The translations under genes were made by a program, and so were the position numbers. 12,026 nt of DNA. Origin: an uncultured Streptococcus sp. (lineage in GTDB: Bacteria > Bacillota > Bacilli > Lactobacillales > Streptococcaceae). The stretch is from assembly GCA_934215455.1 (NCBI GenBank), contig CAKPZX010000045.1, positions 1 to 12,026 on the forward strand, given 5' to 3'. Positions 1-5,822 of the stretch are shown piece after piece. Below the pieces are notes generated by a model. It ran no database searches, had not been told where the DNA came from, and worked only from the letters and a program-made list of their open reading frames with translations. Position 1 is the stretch's first letter. Each line of letters opens with the position of its first letter.

Positions 1-135
1 GGAGCTCTTGCGGCCTCCATCCTTGACTGGGACTTCAAACGCAGTAGCCTCGCAGTCATGCTCGGAGTGATCCTAGCTGGCCTCATCATGGGAACCCTGT
101 CCCTGCTCTTAGGAATTGATACCTTCGCACATTAA
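1..135 (+). CDS. C-terminal end of a membrane protein, probably a small multidrug export protein (partial)
   Basis: Only the last 44 codons are present; the reading frame is open from base 1 and stops at TAA 133-135. The visible part is a short polar stretch (LDWDFKRSS) followed by one hydrophobic segment of about 20 residues (LAVMLGVILAGLIMGTLSLL) and a brief tail ending in AH. A Gly/Ala-rich last helix with an 'AGLIMG' pattern resembles the end of the small multidrug export family (COG2426 type), which are short integral membrane proteins of uncertain substrate. That family assignment is from memory of the C-terminal pattern and is tentative; another polytopic membrane protein is possible. 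The gene is convergent with tsf, and a weak terminator-like hairpin follows at 143-166. Confidence 0.5.
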   Translation, partial: GALAASILDWDFKRSSLAVMLGVILAGLIMGTLSLLLGIDTFAH

Positions 136-142
136 GCAAAAG

Positions 143-166
143 ACTGATGCATCGGCTTCAGTTTTT
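143..166 (+). terminator. Weak intrinsic terminator after the membrane protein gene
   Basis: A short hairpin starts eight bases after the stop codon. ACTGA pairs with TCAGT, with an inner GC/GC pair across a T-T mismatch, and the stem runs into five Ts. The stem is weak, so readthrough into the downstream repeat element is plausible. Confidence 0.45.
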
Positions 167-284
167 ACATATAAAAAAAGATTCCCGTTCCTCTAAGAGT
201 ATAGACAAACTGTTTTTTTACAAATCTAATAAATTCTATAAAACAAAAAAATTTATTTATTAGAATTACTCAGTCATCTACTAA

Positions 285-418
285 AACTTTCCGCTGTGAG
301 AAAAGTGCTAGAAACAATCATGTTTCTAGCACTCGGGAGTTTTGGAACCTTAGGTCCAAAACTAAGTCATGGAACTTCTTTGAAGTTCGCTGACGTCCGT
401 ACTCACCTAAGGAAAGTT
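285..418 (+). repeat. Structured 134-bp intergenic repeat element, copy 1
   Basis: The ends are inverted repeats (AACTTTCC 285-292 and GGAAAGTT 411-418, with inner GTGAG 296-300 and CTCAC 402-406). They enclose three hairpins: AGTGCTAGAAAC 304-315 with 322-333; AGTTTTGGA 338-346 with 355-363; and GAACTTC 372-378 with 382-388. GTCA 366-369 can extend the third hairpin by pairing with TGAC 391-394. A TCATCTA/TAGATGA pair (274-280 and 422-428) may lengthen the outer stem. A second copy lies at 9052-9185 in the opposite orientation, with the same length and about 83% identity by hand count. The 38 bases from 364 to 401 are identical in both copies. I do not recognise the family. Confidence 0.85.
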
Positions 419-443
419 ATTTAGATGAATTTATCTCACAAAA

Positions 444-474
444 AAGAGGTTTCCTTCGAAACCTCTTATTTTTT
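444..474. terminator. Bidirectional terminator between the membrane protein gene and tsf
   Basis: The stem AGAGGTTTC/GAAACCTCT has a CTTC loop and is flanked by a T-rich run on the plus side and an A run on the other, so it works as a terminator in both directions. It lies a few bases past the tsf stop codon and is the natural end of the rpsB-tsf transcript. Confidence 0.85.
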
Positions 475-479
475 TATTC

Positions 480-1520
480 TTAGTTGTTAAGAGCTGCTGC
501 CATTGTAGCTGCAACTTCTGCTTCAAAGTCATTTGAAGCTTTTTCAATACCTTCACCAACTTCAAAACGAACGAATTCGATAACTGAAGCATTTACTGAT
601 TCAAGGTAAGCTTCAACTGTCTTGCTGTCATCCATGATGTAGACTTGTGCAAGAAGAGTGTAGGCTTGGTCAACTTTTGTGTTGTCCAAGAAGAAGCGAT
701 CCATTTTACCTGGGATGATTTTATCCCAGATTTTTTCTGGTTTACCTTCAGCTGCCAATTCAGCTTTGATATCTTCTTCAGCTTGAGCAACTACTTCGTC
801 AGTCAATTGTGCTTTTGAACCGAATTTCAAGTGTGGAAGAGCTGGTTTACCAACCATTGCACGGCTTTCGTTATCTTGGTCGATGACGTGGTTCAATTGT
901 GCCAATTCATCTTTCACGAATTGTTCATCCAATTCTTTGTATGAAAGAACAGTTGGTTTCATTGCAGCGATGTGCATTGAGATTTGTTTAGCAAGTGCTT
1001 CGTCTCCACCTTCGATCACAGAGATAACACCGATACGTCCACCGTTGTGTTGGTAAGCACCGAAGTGTTGTGCATCTGTTTTTTCAAGCAAAGCAAAACG
1101 ACGGAATGAAATTTTTTCACCGATTGTAGCTGTTGCAGATACGTATGCAGCTTCAAGAGTTTCACCTGAAGGCATTGTCAAAGCAAGAGCTTCTTCGTTG
1201 TTAGCTGGTTTACCTTCAGCGATCACTTTCGCTGTTGCGTTTACCAATTCAACGAATTGAGCGTTTTTCGCAACGAAGTCAGTTTCAGCGTTTACTTCAA
1301 CTACTGCTGCAACGTTACCATTGACATAAACACCAGTCAAACCTTCAGCGGCAACACGGTCAGCTTTCTTAGCTGCTTTAGCCATACCTTTTTCGCGAAG
1401 CAATTCGATCGCTTTTTCGATATCACCTTCAACTTCAACCAATGCCTTTTTAGCGTCCATGACACCGGCACCAGATTTTTCACGCAATTCTTTTACAAGC
1501 TTAGCTGTAATTTCTGCCAT
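480..1520 (-). CDS. tsf: Elongation factor Ts
   Basis: EF-Ts is the guanine nucleotide exchange factor that recycles EF-Tu-GDP during translation in the cytoplasm. The 346-residue protein starts [20 protein letters not shown], the typical N-terminal UBA-like EF-Tu-binding domain (about residues 1-40). It carries the conserved TDFVAKN motif at residues 80-86, used to contact EF-Tu, followed by the core and dimerisation regions. The length suits streptococci, where EF-Ts is longer than the E. coli form of about 283 residues. The ATG is preceded by AGGAGAACAAAA, a good ribosome binding site. It is the second gene of the rpsB-tsf operon, 82 bp after rpsB, with a terminator-like hairpin in the gap that could set its level relative to S2. 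Confidence 0.98.
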   Translation of the reverse strand: MAEITAKLVKELREKSGAGVMDAKKALVEVEGDIEKAIELLREKGMAKAAKKADRVAAEGLTGVYVNGNVAAVVEVNAETDFVAKNAQFVELVNATAKVIAEGKPANNEEALALTMPSGETLEAAYVSATATIGEKISFRRFALLEKTDAQHFGAYQHNGGRIGVISVIEGGDEALAKQISMHIAAMKPTVLSYKELDEQFVKDELAQLNHVIDQDNESRAMVGKPALPHLKFGSKAQLTDEVVAQAEEDIKAELAAEGKPEKIWDKIIPGKMDRFFLDNTKVDQAYTLLAQVYIMDDSKTVEAYLESVNASVIEFVRFEVGEGIEKASNDFEAEVAATMAAALNN

Positions 1521-1540
1521 TTTTGTTCTCCTATATTTTT

Positions 1541-1578
1541 TAATAAAATAAGAGGGTCGGGCTGAGCCCTGCCCTCTT
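1541..1578 (-). terminator. Terminator-like hairpin in the rpsB-tsf gap (partial terminator or attenuator)
   Basis: Reading along the minus strand, AAGAGGG pairs with CCCTCTT and an inner GGGC pairs with GCCC, giving an 11-bp GC-rich stem. TATTTTATT follows. The stem is strong but the T tract is interrupted, which suits partial termination between the two cotranscribed genes or protection of the rpsB 3' end. Confidence 0.7.
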
Positions 1579-1602
1579 AGGTTCGTTACTTATTGAATGA
1601 AA

Positions 1603-2385
1603 TTAAGCGTTGTCGCCTTCTACAACTTCAACGATTTCTTCGATTGAATCAGCTTGACCTTCAGTAGCTGCCAATTCAGCTTCTACTGTAGCAACACTGT
1701 CTTCACCTTGACGTCCTTCGATAACAGCGTCAGCCATTTTCGCAGTGATCAATTTAACAGCGCGGATAGCGTCATCGTTCGCTGGGATGATAACATCGAT
1801 ATCATCTGGGTCAGTGTTTGTGTCGACCATCGCTACAACTGGGATACCCAATTTCTTAGCTTCTTTAACAGCGATTTGTTCTTTATGTGGATCCACAACG
1901 TACATTACGTCTGGGATACGAGGCATGTCTTCGATACCGCCCAAGAATTTTTCAAGACGAGCGCGTTGTTTGTTCAACAATGCAACTTCTTTCTTAGGAA
2001 GAACTTCAAAAGTTCCATCTTCTTCCATGCGTTTGATTTCTTTCAAACGAGCGATACGTTTTTGGATTGTTCCCCAGTTAGTAAGAGTTCCACCCAACCA
2101 ACGGTGGTTGATGAAGTATTGACCTGCACGAACAGCTTCTTCTGCAACAGCATCAGCAGCTTGTTTCTTAGTACCTACGAACAAGATCACTGCATCGTTT
2201 GCAGCTGCATCACGCATGAAGTCGTATGCTTGGTCTGCATATTTTACAGTTTGTTGCAAGTCGATCACGTGGATTCCGTTACGTTCTGTGAAGATGTACT
2301 TAGCCATCTTAGGGTTCCAGCGACGAGTTTGGTGACCGAAGTGTACACCAGCCTCAAGAAGTTGTTTCATTGAAATTACTGCCAT
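1603..2385 (-). CDS. rpsB: 30S ribosomal protein S2
   Basis: S2 is a structural protein of the small ribosomal subunit, assembled late and needed for S1 and mRNA binding. The 260-residue product starts [20 protein letters not shown], and the [15 protein letters not shown] signature (residues 13-27) is diagnostic. [11 protein letters not shown] and the [20 protein letters not shown] region are also typical of S2, and the C-terminus is an acidic tail ([12 protein letters not shown]). AAGGAG sits at good spacing upstream of the ATG. It leads the rpsB-tsf operon from a promoter at 2508-2536, with a structured leader of roughly 115 nt that may be an S2 feedback target (inference). Confidence 0.98.
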   Translation of the reverse strand: MAVISMKQLLEAGVHFGHQTRRWNPKMAKYIFTERNGIHVIDLQQTVKYADQAYDFMRDAAANDAVILFVGTKKQAADAVAEEAVRAGQYFINHRWLGGTLTNWGTIQKRIARLKEIKRMEEDGTFEVLPKKEVALLNKQRARLEKFLGGIEDMPRIPDVMYVVDPHKEQIAVKEAKKLGIPVVAMVDTNTDPDDIDVIIPANDDAIRAVKLITAKMADAVIEGRQGEDSVATVEAELAATEGQADSIEEIVEVVEGDNA

Positions 2386-2502
2386 GAGTAGTTTCTCCTT
2401 TTTTGTTTTTTTCTCCTCTCTCAGACGTCAACTTGCAGCACGACCACAAGGGCAACGGTGCCACAATGGATCCGAGATGAGTATTTGCTGTCTTAGACAA
2501 CT
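2386..2502 (-). promoter_or_regulatory. Structured 5' leader of rpsB, candidate S2 autoregulatory element
   Basis: The transcript between the predicted start near 2501 and the rpsB ATG is GC-richer than nearby intergenic DNA and folds well. Reading as mRNA, UUGUGGCAC (2458-2466) pairs with GUGCUGCAA (2433-2441), nine pairs including two G-U, around a 16-nt loop. An outer CUCAUCUC (2474-2481) pairs with GAGAGGAG (2413-2420) with one mismatch. An A-rich stretch with the ribosome binding site follows. No T run follows the stem, so translational control is more likely than attenuation. S2 autoregulation through its leader is known in enterobacteria; extending it here is inference. Confidence 0.5.
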
Positions 2503-2507
2503 CTATA

Positions 2508-2536
2508 AGTATAGCAGAAATCACTAGAATTCGCAA
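2508..2536 (-). promoter_or_regulatory. rpsB-tsf promoter
   Basis: On the minus strand, -35 TTGCGA (2531-2536), a 17-nt spacer and -10 TATACT (2508-2513) preceded by an extended TGC. This is a strong sigma-A type promoter that would start transcription near 2501. Confidence 0.8.
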
Positions 2537-2597
2537 GCTATTTGAGAGATTTTTTCAGCATTCTCCATCTGCAATGATTTGAAGCAAAAAGTTTTTC

Positions 2598-2626
2598 TTG
2601 ACCTATCTTTATTTTTAGGTTACAAT
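2598..2626 (+). promoter_or_regulatory. tRNA-Cys promoter
   Basis: -35 TTGACC (2598-2603), a spacer of exactly 17 nt, and -10 TACAAT (2621-2626). The predicted start lies about 6 nt before the mature tRNA. It is divergent from the rpsB promoter about 60 bp away. Confidence 0.8.
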
Positions 2627-2638
2627 ATTATATGTTAT

Positions 2639-2709
2639 GGCGGTATAGCCAAGTGGTAAGGCACGGCTCTGCAAAAGCTTGATCGTCGGTTCAAATCCGT
2701 CTACCGCCT
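2639..2709 (+). tRNA. tRNA-Cys (anticodon GCA)
   Basis: This is a 71-nt cloverleaf. The acceptor stem is GGCGGTA with TACCGCC and the discriminator base is T, the identity base for cysteine. The D arm is GCC/GGC, and the anticodon loop CTGCAAA places GCA at 2671-2673. The T arm contains GGTTCAAATCC. The lowest anticodon-stem pair is mismatched (C-T). The 3' CCA is not encoded, so it must be added after transcription. The gene stands alone with its own promoter and terminator rather than in a tRNA cluster. Confidence 0.95.
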
Positions 2710-2710
2710 T

Positions 2711-2773
2711 GATAATAAAATTTTTTATCATCTTTTATCTTTTAAAAATTCCCCTAGCAATAGGGGTTTTTTT
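2711..2773 (+). terminator. Terminator after tRNA-Cys
   Basis: The main signal is CCCCTA (2751-2756), loop GCAA, TAGGGG (2761-2766) and seven Ts, a classic intrinsic terminator. Just before it, GATAATAAAA (2711-2720) can pair imperfectly with TTTTATCATC, an AT-only hairpin that may help end or process the short transcript. Confidence 0.85.
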
Positions 2774-2781
2774 GTTGCCAT

Positions 2782-2852
2782 TTGCTCCATTCCTTGATTA
2801 TTGATATAATAAAACCTCGCCTGATCGGCGAAGCACATTAGAAAGGGTATTT
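2782..2852 (+). promoter_or_regulatory. Promoter and leader of the lipoprotein gene
   Basis: -35 TTGCTC (2782-2787), a 17-nt spacer, and a consensus -10 TATAAT (2805-2810) with an extended TGA before it. The leader of about 35 nt has a small hairpin (CGCC 2818-2821 with GGCG 2827-2830), then GAAAGGG as ribosome binding site. Confidence 0.75.
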
Positions 2853-3611
2853 ATGAAAAACATTCGTTTCTTTACGATCGGCCTTCTTTCACTAGTGACA
2901 CTAGCCGCTTGCTCACCTTCCAATTCTGCGCAACAAGCAAAAACAGCTTCTAGCTCTAGAAAACCGATCAAACAATCTTCTACCAAAGCATCATCTAGTA
3001 AATCGTCGAGCACTTCTTCAGACAGCAGTAGCTCAGATGATTTTTCAGGTCGCTTCAGCTTGGATCCAGATGATGGCGCATCTCTCCAATATGTGCCAGG
3101 AGCTGCATCCATTCCTGAGATCGAAAAGCTCAAGAACCTCCACCCTACCACCGGTTTTGTATTAAGAACCGAAGATGGACAAGAGGTTGGTGGGCCAAAA
3201 GAAAGAAGCAGTTACGATGACGTAGTTGCAGCCTTTGGTCAACCCGTAAGTAGTACAGACAGTGCGAATCCTGGTGATGGGGTCAATGTTTGGGCAACAG
3301 ACAATGGCGATATCATGGCTTTCTTCCGCAATAATGTGTTAACAGATATCACCTTCCGACTAAGAGGGGGCGATGCCAACCACCAGTCTACTGGCAGCAT
3401 TTCCAAATCCGATACACCAAAAACGGCCCTCGAACGTCTCGGAAAACCCTATGCCATTATGCGTTCAGAAAATGGGACCAGCTATGTCTATAAAGATAGC
3501 AACGGAGACGAATCTAGCTTCTCTACACAAGGAAACAAGATCTTCAATGTTACGTCTGCTGCAGAAACCAAGCAGTTAAAAAAGATCACCGGCCTAGATA
3601 AAAATCAATAA
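2853..3611 (+). CDS. Serine-rich lipoprotein of unknown function
   Basis: A 252-residue predicted lipoprotein. The N-terminus (MKNIRFFTIGLLSLVTLAAC) is a lipoprotein signal peptide with lipobox LAAC and lipidated Cys20, so it should be anchored to the outer face of the membrane. Residues 21-62 are a low-complexity Ser/Lys/Thr linker that probably spans the cell wall. The rest looks like two related small modules: YDDVVAAFGQP (121-131) then NVWATDNGDIMAFFRNN, and TALERLGKPY (191-200) then TSYVYKDSNGDESSF. Each is a helix ending in a 'xxFGxP/LGKP' turn followed by beta strands, reminiscent of BLIP/SmpA-like domains (inference). GAAAGGG lies 5 nt before the ATG. It is monocistronic between a tRNA terminator and a terminator shared with nusG. 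I do not recognise a gene name. Confidence 0.85.
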   Translation: MKNIRFFTIGLLSLVTLAACSPSNSAQQAKTASSSRKPIKQSSTKASSSKSSSTSSDSSSSDDFSGRFSLDPDDGASLQYVPGAASIPEIEKLKNLHPTTGFVLRTEDGQEVGGPKERSSYDDVVAAFGQPVSSTDSANPGDGVNVWATDNGDIMAFFRNNVLTDITFRLRGGDANHQSTGSISKSDTPKTALERLGKPYAIMRSENGTSYVYKDSNGDESSFSTQGNKIFNVTSAAETKQLKKITGLDKNQ

Positions 3612-3623
3612 CGATCCATACAA

Positions 3624-3660
3624 AGAACCCTCCAAGTTTTTCTTGGAGGGTTCTATTTTC
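3624..3660. terminator. Bidirectional terminator between the lipoprotein gene and nusG
   Basis: A perfect 13-bp stem, AGAACCCTCCAAG (3624-3636) with CTTGGAGGGTTCT (3642-3654), has a five-T loop and is followed by ATTTTC on the plus strand. On the minus strand the tail is TTTG after the stem. It ends within 10 bases of the nusG stop codon and serves both convergent genes. Confidence 0.85.
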
Positions 3661-4197
3661 TTACAATTCAGCAATTTGGTTCAAATTCACTTCTGCAATT
3701 GTATCGTTGCCGAACATAGAAATGACCATTTTCACCTTGTTGTTATCAATTTCAGTGATCTTACCAGTATAGTCTGTGAAGGCACCGTCGATGATACGAA
3801 CCGTATCGCCCACCTTGACATCCAAATCAAACTCTTGAACGGTTTGACCCATAGAGAGCAAGATGCTGCGGATTTCTTCTTCCAACAATGGAGTTGGTTT
3901 TGAACGGTTCCCGTGGGATCCGACGAAACCTGTAACGTTCGGTGTATTCCGAACGACAAACCAAGCTTCATCTGTCATGACCATTTCAACCAAGACATAA
4001 CCTGGGAAGCGGTTTTCTTCGATTTCTTTTGTTTTACCGTTTTTCTCAACTTGTACGGTTTGAGTTGGAATCTCTACACGCAAGATGTTTTCTAACATAT
4101 TGTAAGTTTGCGCACGTTGCAAAAGATTCTCTTTTACCTTATTTTCATATCCTGAATAGGTTTGTAGTACAAACCAGCCTTTATCAAAACTGTCCAT
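3661..4197 (-). CDS. nusG: Transcription termination/antitermination factor NusG
   Basis: NusG binds RNA polymerase across the cleft, suppresses or promotes pausing, and links transcription to translation. The 178-residue protein has the NGN domain (about 1-117) with WFVLQTYSGYENKV at 8-21, RFPGYVLVEM at 63-72 and NTPNVTGFVG at 84-93. A C-terminal KOW domain follows, with VKVGDTVRIIDGAFTDYTG at 127-145. Length and motifs are standard for Firmicutes. The start is supported by AAAGGATG upstream of the ATG. Unlike many bacteria, it is not read tightly with secE: a terminator lies after secE and nusG has its own extended -10 promoter, followed by a small terminator-like hairpin in its leader. Confidence 0.97.
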   Translation of the reverse strand: MDSFDKGWFVLQTYSGYENKVKENLLQRAQTYNMLENILRVEIPTQTVQVEKNGKTKEIEENRFPGYVLVEMVMTDEAWFVVRNTPNVTGFVGSHGNRSKPTPLLEEEIRSILLSMGQTVQEFDLDVKVGDTVRIIDGAFTDYTGKITEIDNNKVKMVISMFGNDTIAEVNLNQIAEL

Positions 4198-4248
4198 TTG
4201 GGCATCCTTTCTTTCTGTTTAGCCTGCTCGAGCTTTTGTGAACATACT

Positions 4249-4270
4249 AAAAAAAGCCTCTTGGCTTTCC
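4249..4270 (-). terminator. Terminator-like hairpin in the nusG leader (candidate attenuator)
   Basis: On the minus strand, about 10 nt after the predicted start, AAAGCC pairs with GGCTTT around AAGA and the run continues as TTTA. The stem is short and part of the T run is paired, so any termination is probably partial. It lies between the nusG promoter and start codon. Confidence 0.45.
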
Positions 4271-4283
4271 TTTTCCTAGCTTC

Positions 4284-4311
4284 ATTATACCACATTTTGC
4301 AGGAATGCAAA
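4284..4311 (-). promoter_or_regulatory. nusG promoter
   Basis: On the minus strand, consensus -10 TATAAT (4284-4289) with an extended TGG before it. The likely -35 is TTTGCA (4306-4311) at 16 nt. Transcription would start near 4277, leaving a leader of about 80 nt. Confidence 0.75.
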
Positions 4312-4343
4312 GAGGTTTGCTGATTTATTTTTAAGAAAAGGCA

Positions 4344-4370
4344 ATAAAAAATGGGACCCAGAAGGTCCCA
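4344..4370 (-). terminator. Terminator after secE
   Basis: On the minus strand, TGGGACC (4364-4370) pairs with GGTCCCA (4352-4358) around a five-base loop, followed by TTTTTTATT. It is a good intrinsic terminator that separates the rpmG-secE transcript from nusG. Confidence 0.8.
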
Positions 4371-4384
4371 CCTGGCTTCTTTTC

Positions 4385-4561
4385 TTAAAAGAAATTGATC
4401 ATGTGCAATAGGCCACGTGCAATGACTTTGTCGAACAAATAAATCAATGCAACAAAGAAAGCGGTGTACTCAATCACTGAGATAAAGTTTTTCCATCTTT
4501 CCTTGCGATTTGGCCAAGTTGTATCTTTTAGTAAGACGAAAATATCTTTAATGAATTTCAC
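4385..4561 (-). CDS. secE: Preprotein translocase subunit SecE
   Basis: SecE clamps the SecY channel and is essential for protein export. The 58-residue product starts MKFIKDIFVLLKDTTWPNRK. The amphipathic helix with the TTWPNRKE motif (residues 14-21) is the SecE signature, and one membrane helix follows (about 29-43, VIEYTAFFVALIYLF). This is the short single-span form usual in Firmicutes. The start is GTG at 4559-4561, chosen because AGGAGAGAG lies just upstream and no in-frame ATG is available before the TTWP motif. The ribosome binding site overlaps the TAG stop of rpmG (9 nt gap), which suggests translational coupling. A terminator follows at 4344-4370. Confidence 0.95.
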   Translation of the reverse strand: MKFIKDIFVLLKDTTWPNRKERWKNFISVIEYTAFFVALIYLFDKVIARGLLHMINFF

Positions 4562-4570
4562 AACTCTCTC

Positions 4571-4723
4571 CTATCGTGTTTCTTTATGGATGGTATACTT
4601 GCTGCAATGTTTGCAGAATTTATTGACTTCTAGACGTGTTGGTTTTGGCGTCCCACTCAACTTAATGGAGTAATTGCGTGACCCACAAACCGTACACGCT
4701 AGACTTGCTTTTTTTAATGCCAT
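4571..4723 (-). CDS. rpmG: 50S ribosomal protein L33 (zinc-ribbon form)
   Basis: A 50-residue small basic protein starting [20 protein letters not shown], with two CxxC pairs (C10/C13 and C37/C40) that can hold a zinc ion. This is the 'C+' form of L33 rather than the zinc-free paralogue that many Firmicutes express under zinc starvation. The N-Y-S/T-I and [17 protein letters not shown] patterns are typical of L33. GGAGG lies upstream of the ATG at proper spacing. It is the first gene of an rpmG-secE pair, an order also known in other Firmicutes such as Bacillus. Its stop codon lies inside the ribosome binding site region of secE. Confidence 0.95.
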   Translation of the reverse strand: MALKKASLACTVCGSRNYSIKLSGTPKPTRLEVNKFCKHCSKYTIHKETR

Positions 4724-4741
4724 AACGCCTCCGTTCACCCC

Positions 4742-4770
4742 ATTATAGCAAGTTTTCCACGTTTTGACAA
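4742..4770 (-). promoter_or_regulatory. rpmG-secE promoter
   Basis: On the minus strand, -35 TTGTCA (4765-4770), a 17-nt spacer and -10 TATAAT (4742-4747) with an extended TGC. The -35 overlaps one arm of an inverted repeat, TTGACA (4764-4769) and TGTCAA (4786-4791), which might be an operator or chance. Confidence 0.8.
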
Positions 4771-4839
4771 GAACAGAAAATCTCCTGTCAAGAAAAAAGC
4801 AAATCTAAAGCGTTATCACTCTGGTTTTCTCCTCATTTT

Positions 4840-4861
4840 TGGTAAAATAAAACAAAAGGAG
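4840..4861 (+). promoter_or_regulatory. Probable promoter and ribosome binding site of the metallopeptidase gene
   Basis: TAAAAT (4843-4848) with an extended TGG before it is the best -10. The matching -35 (TCTGGT) is poor. AAGGAG (4856-4861) follows at once, so the leader would be very short. The ribosome binding site is good; the promoter is weakly supported. Confidence 0.4.
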
Positions 4862-4867
4862 ACGAAT

Positions 4868-5782
4868 ATGAAAAGTGATAACCTAAAAGAAAGTAGAAAT
4901 ATCGAAGACCGTCGAGGGCAAAGCTACTCCCAGTCTTCAGGCAATAGTAATCTTGGCGGAGGCATTTTACAGATCTTACTATCGCCGGGGAGCTTCAAAA
5001 GTAAGATCGTCCTCATCCTTCTTCTGGTTCTTCTAGGAGGTGGTGGCGCTAGTCTTGGGGGTCTCTTTGGAAATGGGACTTCTTCCCAACCTTACCAGTC
5101 CACCCAAGTCACGCGCACCAACAAGACCCATGTCGACGATGCAGATGCCGAGTTCGTCAGCAAGGTCCTTGGAACGACCGAAGATCATTGGCACAAGGTC
5201 TTTCAAGCTGAAGGACGCACTTACCATGAGCCCAAACTAGTCTTCTATACCGGACGGACACAGACAGGCTGTGGGGTTGGGCAAGCATCGGCTGGTCCTT
5301 TCTACTGTCCGACCGACAAAAAGATTTATTTGGATATGAGCTTCTACAAGGAATTGACAACCAAATACAAGGCTAGCGGAGACTTTGCCATGGCCTATGT
5401 CATTGCCCACGAAGTCGGCCATCACGTACAAAACGAGCTGGGAATCCTTGGCAAATACCATCGGATGCAACAAGGTCTTTCTGAAAAGGAACGAAATGCC
5501 ATCAGCGTCCGCATTGAGCTACAAGCCGATTACCTAGCAGGTGTCTGGGCCCGCTCCATTCAAGACCGAAATCTTCTAGATATCGGCGATATCGAAGAAG
5601 CCATGAATGCAGCCCATGCCGTCGGGGACGACACTCTCCAGGAGCAAGCCTACGGCTACTCGGTACCAGATAGCTTTACCCACGGAACTTCGGAACAGCG
5701 TATGCGCTGGTTCAAACGGGGCTACCAGTACGGAGATCTCCAACACGGCGATACCTTTAGCTTGTCAGATAGTGAACTCTAA
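4868..5782 (+). CDS. Membrane-anchored neutral zinc metallopeptidase, YpfJ type
   Basis: A 304-residue protein with a polar N-terminus (1-43), a single hydrophobic segment (about 46-68, KIVLILLLVLLGGGGASLGG) and a globular domain from about residue 85. The domain has the metallopeptidase motif HEVGHH (181-186), where two His bind zinc and Glu is catalytic, and RIELQAD (215-221), whose Glu217 is the likely third ligand. C135 and C147 frame the GVGQASAGPFYCP region typical of the family and may form a disulphide. All this fits the putative neutral zinc metallopeptidase family (E. coli YpfJ, Pfam zinc_peptidase). The catalytic domain probably faces outward. Its natural substrate is not known. 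It is convergent with pbp2a and shares a terminator with it. Confidence 0.92.
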   Translation: MKSDNLKESRNIEDRRGQSYSQSSGNSNLGGGILQILLSPGSFKSKIVLILLLVLLGGGGASLGGLFGNGTSSQPYQSTQVTRTNKTHVDDADAEFVSKVLGTTEDHWHKVFQAEGRTYHEPKLVFYTGRTQTGCGVGQASAGPFYCPTDKKIYLDMSFYKELTTKYKASGDFAMAYVIAHEVGHHVQNELGILGKYHRMQQGLSEKERNAISVRIELQADYLAGVWARSIQDRNLLDIGDIEEAMNAAHAVGDDTLQEQAYGYSVPDSFTHGTSEQRMRWFKRGYQYGDLQHGDTFSLSDSEL

Positions 5783-5784
5783 AT

Positions 5785-5820
5785 AAAAAACGATTCAGAA
5801 AAATTTCTGAATCGTTTTTT
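5785..5820. terminator. Bidirectional terminator between the metallopeptidase gene and pbp2a
   Basis: A long symmetrical stem, AAAAAACGATTCAGAAA (5785-5801) with TTTCTGAATCGTTTTTT, has only a two-base centre. A and T runs on either side make it work in both directions, directly against both stop codons. Confidence 0.9.
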
Positions 5821-5822
5821 GA

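Larger units (their letters stand above)
136..479. other. Gene-free stretch between the convergent membrane protein gene and tsf
   Basis: No convincing ORF with a ribosome binding site is seen here. It holds, in order, the weak terminator at 143-166, a very AT-rich stretch with an inverted repeat (TCTAATAAAT 225-234 with ATTTATTAGA 255-264), the structured 134-bp element at 285-418, and the bidirectional terminator at about 444-474. Confidence 0.8.

Noticed and set aside
285..418. Element as a BOX or RUP repeat
   Set aside because: The end sequences and internal modules do not match those families as I remember them. The alternative of a new or less known family is kept as a finding.
1654..2373. 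239-residue open frame on the plus strand
   Set aside because: It lies entirely opposite rpsB, has no ribosome binding site and has a Phe/Ser/Cys-rich composition typical of antisense shadow frames.
2354..2536. 60-residue frame in the rpsB leader as a leader peptide
   Set aside because: Its start lies within the -35 box of the rpsB promoter, so the predicted transcript would not contain it.
2798..3151. 117-residue minus-strand open frame over the lipoprotein gene
   Set aside because: It is antisense to the signal peptide and linker of a gene with clear start signals. Its acidic/Leu content is the mirror of the Ser-rich repeat.
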